The notes under the pieces were generated by a model. It was not told where the DNA came from. It was given only the letters and a program-made list of their open reading frames with translations, and ran no database searches. Source: an uncultured Clostridium sp. (GTDB lineage: Bacteria > Bacillota > Clostridia > Oscillospirales > Butyricicoccaceae). Taken from it: a stretch of DNA of 32,972 nt. The stretch is taken from assembly GCA_947427035.1 (NCBI GenBank), contig CANEGK010000030.1:1-32972 (forward strand), given 5' to 3'. A program made the position numbers and the translations under genes. Within the stretch, counting starts at the first letter, position 1; each line of letters starts with the position of its first letter. This document shows, piece by piece, positions 30,661 through 32,972 of the stretch.

Positions 30661-31330
30661 AAAAATCCTTCTCATCGAGGATGAAGAAAAAATGGCACGC
30701 ATGGTAGAGCTGGAGCTGCGGCACGAAGGCTACGCCGTTGAAAAGGCCTTTGACGGCGTAACCGGCCTCGAACAGGCGGAAAAGGGCGGGTTCGACCTCG
30801 TCCTGCTCGATATCATGCTGCCCGGAATGTCGGGAATGGAAGTCCTGCGCCGCCTGCGCAGGACTTCCAGTGTTCCCGTCATTTTGCTGACGGCGCGCGA
30901 CGCCGTGATGGATAAGGTGTCCGGGCTGGACTCGGGCGCCGACGACTACATCACAAAGCCCTTTGCCATTGAAGAGCTGCTGGCCCGCCTGCGCGCGGCG
31001 CTGCGTAAAAAACAGAGCGTCGCCCCGCAGGTTTTTGCGGCGTGCGGCGTCGAGCTGGACGCGCAGAAGCACGAGGTTCGCGTGGGCGGCCAGAATGTTG
31101 AGCTGACGCTGCGCGAGTTTGAGCTGCTGCAATGCCTGCTGGCGCACAAGGGGCAGGTGCTGACGCGCGACCTCCTGCTGGAAAAGGTGTGGGGCTACGA
31201 CTTTAGCGGGGAAACCAACACGGTGGACGTCTATGTCCGCTTTCTGCGCGCCAAAATTGATGAAAAGTACAACATCAAGCTCATTCACACCGTGCGCGGC
31301 GTCGGCTACCAGATCCGCGGTGAAGGCTAG
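30653..31330 (+). CDS. OmpR/PhoB-family response regulator
   Basis: A 225-residue transcription factor. The receiver domain (1-118) has the acidic pocket Glu9/Asp10, phospho-acceptor Asp53 in LLDIMLPGMSG, Thr80 in LLTARD and Lys102 in YITKPF. The winged-helix output domain (about 128-222) contains VELTLREFELLQCLLAHKGQVLTRDLLLEKVWGYDF, the recognition region TNTVDVYVRFLRAKID, and the wing HTVRGVGYQIR. It starts inside the end of the DUF4342 gene (8-bp overlap) and is followed 18 bp later by its kinase gene. Targets are unknown. An unusual perfect inverted repeat lies in the coding sequence at 30831-30878. Confidence 0.95.
   Translation: MPEKILLIEDEEKMARMVELELRHEGYAVEKAFDGVTGLEQAEKGGFDLVLLDIMLPGMSGMEVLRRLRRTSSVPVILLTARDAVMDKVSGLDSGADDYITKPFAIEELLARLRAALRKKQSVAPQVFAACGVELDAQKHEVRVGGQNVELTLREFELLQCLLAHKGQVLTRDLLLEKVWGYDFSGETNTVDVYVRFLRAKIDEKYNIKLIHTVRGVGYQIRGEG
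30831..30878. repeat. Long perfect hairpin inside the response-regulator gene
   Basis: TGGAAGTCCTGCGC (30837-30850) and GCGCAGGACTTCCA (30856-30869) are exact complements around a five-base loop. After a three-base bulge, CGGGAA (30831-30836) and TTCCCG (30873-30878) add six more pairs. The 20 paired positions encode the receiver alpha-3 region (GMEVLRRLRRTSSVP), which looks normal for the family. So the repeat is laid over intact coding sequence. Confidence 0.75.
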
Positions 31331-31348
31331 CGGACGGGGGGAAGCGGA

Positions 31349-32782
31349 ATGGCACGGAGAAAAAGCGGCAGCTCGATTGTCTTTCGCCTGGGCCTGCAAC
31401 GGTTTTGGGAGCGTCTGCGGTCCTTTGTGGCGCTTGATATTGTACTGTGCGCGCTCGTCCTCGCCGGGGGCGCTTTTTATATCGAAGAGCGCGCCGCCGA
31501 TATGCTCGGCGCTGCGCTGGCCGACAACTGGTCGGGAAGAACCGAGCTGGCCGGCTGGCGGCTGGAAACCCGCGGCAGCCTCCCGCGCGGCCGTCTGCTG
31601 CATGAAGAGGCGCGCGGGCTCTGGCCTGACGAAACGGCCGAGGCCTGGCGCAGCGTGGATGTAAACCCGGCGGCCGCCACCTTTGAAGAAAGGCTCACGT
31701 CGGTCGCCTACGCCATTTCGGTGGACACCGGCCGCACCGGGCGCGAACGCTATCTGACCGTCACGGCGGAAATCGGCCCGGCGCTGTGGAAGGTGTGGAC
31801 GGGCCTTGTCCTTGTGCTGTGCTGGCAGGGGCTGTCGCTTCTGGGCCTCTGCTTTAGCGCGCCGCGCAAGTTCTCCCGCATCCTGCGCCCGCTGTGGGAG
31901 CTGACCGAGACGACGCGCGCGCTGTCCTCGGGCGAAAAGCTGACGCCGGAAGAGCTGCAAAAGCTGTCCTCCGCCCTCGATTCCATCACGGCCGGGCACC
32001 TGGACGCCCGCATTCCCACCGCCAAGCTCAACGCCGAGCTGCGCCCGCTGGCGCAGGCCGTCAACCAGATGCTGGCCCGCATTGACGAGGCCTATCGCTC
32101 GCAGATGCGCTTTGTGTCCGACGCCAGCCACGAGCTGCGCACCCCCATCGCCGTCATCCAGGGCTATGCCGACCTGCTGTCGCGCTGGGGGACCGAGGAC
32201 CCCGAAACCATGCGCGAATCAATAGCGGCCATCCGCTCGGAAGCGGCGGCCATGAAGGAAATGGTCGAGCAGCTTTTGTTTCTGGCGCGGGGCGACAACG
32301 AATCCATGCACATCGAGCTGGAAACCGTCAGCCTGGCCGCCATCGCGTCCGAAGTGCAGCGCGAGCACGAGCTGATTGACAAAACCCACCTGTTCTCCGC
32401 CGATTTGCAGGGCGACGGCATTGTATACGCCGACGCCGGGCTGATGAAGCAGCTTTTGCGCGTGCTGGTCGACAACAGCGTCAAGTACACGCCGGCCGGC
32501 GGACGCATCGCCCTGGCGCTGCGGCAGGATGGGGACATTGTGCGGCTTTCGGTGCAGGACGAGGGCAACGGCATTGCGCCCGACGAGCTGCCGCGCGTCT
32601 TTGACCGGTTTTACCGGGCCGATCGCTCGCGCGCGCGGGATACCGGCGGTTCGGGGCTGGGGCTGGCCATCGCAAAATGGATTGTTGAAAAGCACAGCGG
32701 CTGGTTCGAGGTGCAGAGCAGCCCGGGCATCGGCTCGCGCTTTACCGTCTGCCTGCCCCGGGCTGCGGAAGAACAGGCATAA
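31349..32782 (+). CDS. Two-component sensor histidine kinase
   Basis: A 477-residue membrane kinase, partner of the regulator just upstream. TM1 is at about 26-45 and TM2 at about 149-170, enclosing a roughly 100-residue outer sensor domain of no recognised family. A HAMP-like linker (172-247) leads to the HisKA helix, with phospho-acceptor His261 in SDASHELRTP. The ATPase domain has the N box VDNSVKYTP (Asn376), G1 DEGNGIA (404-410), F box FDRFYRAD and G2 GGSGLGLA (433-440). All catalytic elements are present. GGGGGAAG lies before the ATG. It ends 1 bp before a strong bidirectional terminator. The signal is unknown. Confidence 0.94.
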   Translation: MARRKSGSSIVFRLGLQRFWERLRSFVALDIVLCALVLAGGAFYIEERAADMLGAALADNWSGRTELAGWRLETRGSLPRGRLLHEEARGLWPDETAEAWRSVDVNPAAATFEERLTSVAYAISVDTGRTGRERYLTVTAEIGPALWKVWTGLVLVLCWQGLSLLGLCFSAPRKFSRILRPLWELTETTRALSSGEKLTPEELQKLSSALDSITAGHLDARIPTAKLNAELRPLAQAVNQMLARIDEAYRSQMRFVSDASHELRTPIAVIQGYADLLSRWGTEDPETMRESIAAIRSEAAAMKEMVEQLLFLARGDNESMHIELETVSLAAIASEVQREHELIDKTHLFSADLQGDGIVYADAGLMKQLLRVLVDNSVKYTPAGGRIALALRQDGDIVRLSVQDEGNGIAPDELPRVFDRFYRADRSRARDTGGSGLGLAIAKWIVEKHSGWFEVQSSPGIGSRFTVCLPRAAEEQA

Positions 32783-32783
32783 A

Positions 32784-32815
32784 CCAAAAGCCCGGAGGTT
32801 TGTCCGGGCTTTTGG
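32784..32815. terminator. Bidirectional intrinsic terminator
   Basis: CCAAAAGCCCGGA (32784-32796) and TCCGGGCTTTTGG (32803-32815) form a perfect 13-bp stem with T runs in both directions. It ends the two-component unit and also the minus-strand gene entering from the right. Confidence 0.88.
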
Positions 32816-32843
32816 CGTGGGGCAGGTTTATAGGGTTATAAGG

Positions 32844-32972
32844 TTATAGGTCTTCGTCTTTGACATACTGCACAATCCTGTCTATGCAGTCGGGGCAGAG
32901 CCGGATGCAGCCGAACGCCTGAAGGCCCCTTTTGAACTCCATACAGCAGCTGCACTCCCTGCCGCGCTGGGG
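32844..32972 (-). CDS. Cysteine-rich small protein, partial (5' end outside window)
   Basis: An open minus-strand frame enters from the right edge and ends at TAA (plus 32844-32846). The 42 visible residues include ECSCCMEFKRG, FGCIRLCPDC and an acidic C-terminus (VKDEDL). The six cysteines, in CxCC and CxxxxCxxC groups, suggest a small zinc-binding domain. It faces the bidirectional terminator at 32784-32815, as a real gene end would. I do not recognise the family and the start is not in the window. Three imperfect GGTTATAGG-like units lie just beyond its stop (about 32824-32850). Confidence 0.5.
   Translation of the reverse strand, partial: PQRGRECSCCMEFKRGLQAFGCIRLCPDCIDRIVQYVKDEDL

Noticed and set aside
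32824-32850. A short tandem repeat of GGTTATAGG-like units
   Set aside because: Only three imperfect copies over 27 bp; too short to claim a functional repeat.

Overview
This is a GC-rich stretch with short AT-rich regulatory gaps. It probably comes from an anaerobic, spore-forming member of the Clostridia, perhaps an Oscillospirales-like gut organism. The reasons are a CotF-type spore coat gene pair with a sporulation-type -10 element, a DUF896 protein, an Opp-type peptide transporter, several peptidases, and a glutamate dehydrogenase that resembles, from memory, the Clostridium symbiosum enzyme. No rRNA, tRNA, CRISPR array, insertion sequence or phage gene was seen. The genus cannot be settled from the sequence alone.

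Layout. 1-2400: a ribbon-helix-helix regulator and a divergent DUF6809-like gene share an operator-rich intergenic region; then DUF896, a polysaccharide deacetylase and a two-gene spore-coat unit. 2375-11695 (minus strand): mutY; a lipoprotein - rlmD - LURP-one run joined by ATGA overlaps; and an acyltransferase with a zinc ribbon followed by two tandem S9 peptidases. 11775-14772 (plus strand): a cell-wall amidase, an MscS-type channel and a nucleoside-diphosphate-sugar-epimerase-like protein.

14771-26264 (minus strand) is the most distinctive part. A clear promoter at 26236-26264 starts a long unit for peptide uptake and breakdown. In transcription order it holds two permeases, two ATPases, an intact peptide-binding lipoprotein, a second copy of that lipoprotein broken by one in-frame TAA, an M14 carboxypeptidase, a degenerate amidohydrolase lacking most metal ligands, and its intact amidohydrolase paralogue overlapping it by 10 bp. 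Hairpins and terminators after the binding-protein genes and after the carboxypeptidase suggest stepped expression. Divergent from it is a RocB-like M20 hydrolase (26514-28148), then glutamate dehydrogenase with its own promoter and leader hairpin. The inferred logic is import of oligopeptides, trimming to amino acids in the cytoplasm, and entry of glutamate into central metabolism.

29936-32782: a DUF4342 membrane protein with a UBA-like N-terminus overlaps an OmpR-type response regulator, followed by its sensor kinase. A cysteine-rich minus-strand gene runs off the right edge.

The strongest points for follow-up are the intact/degenerate amidohydrolase pair inside a peptide-uptake operon, the nonsense codon in the duplicated binding protein, the five-half-site operator at 314-415, the roughly 20-bp intragenic hairpin in the response regulator, and the Shine-Dalgarno/hairpin/start arrangement of the first permease.
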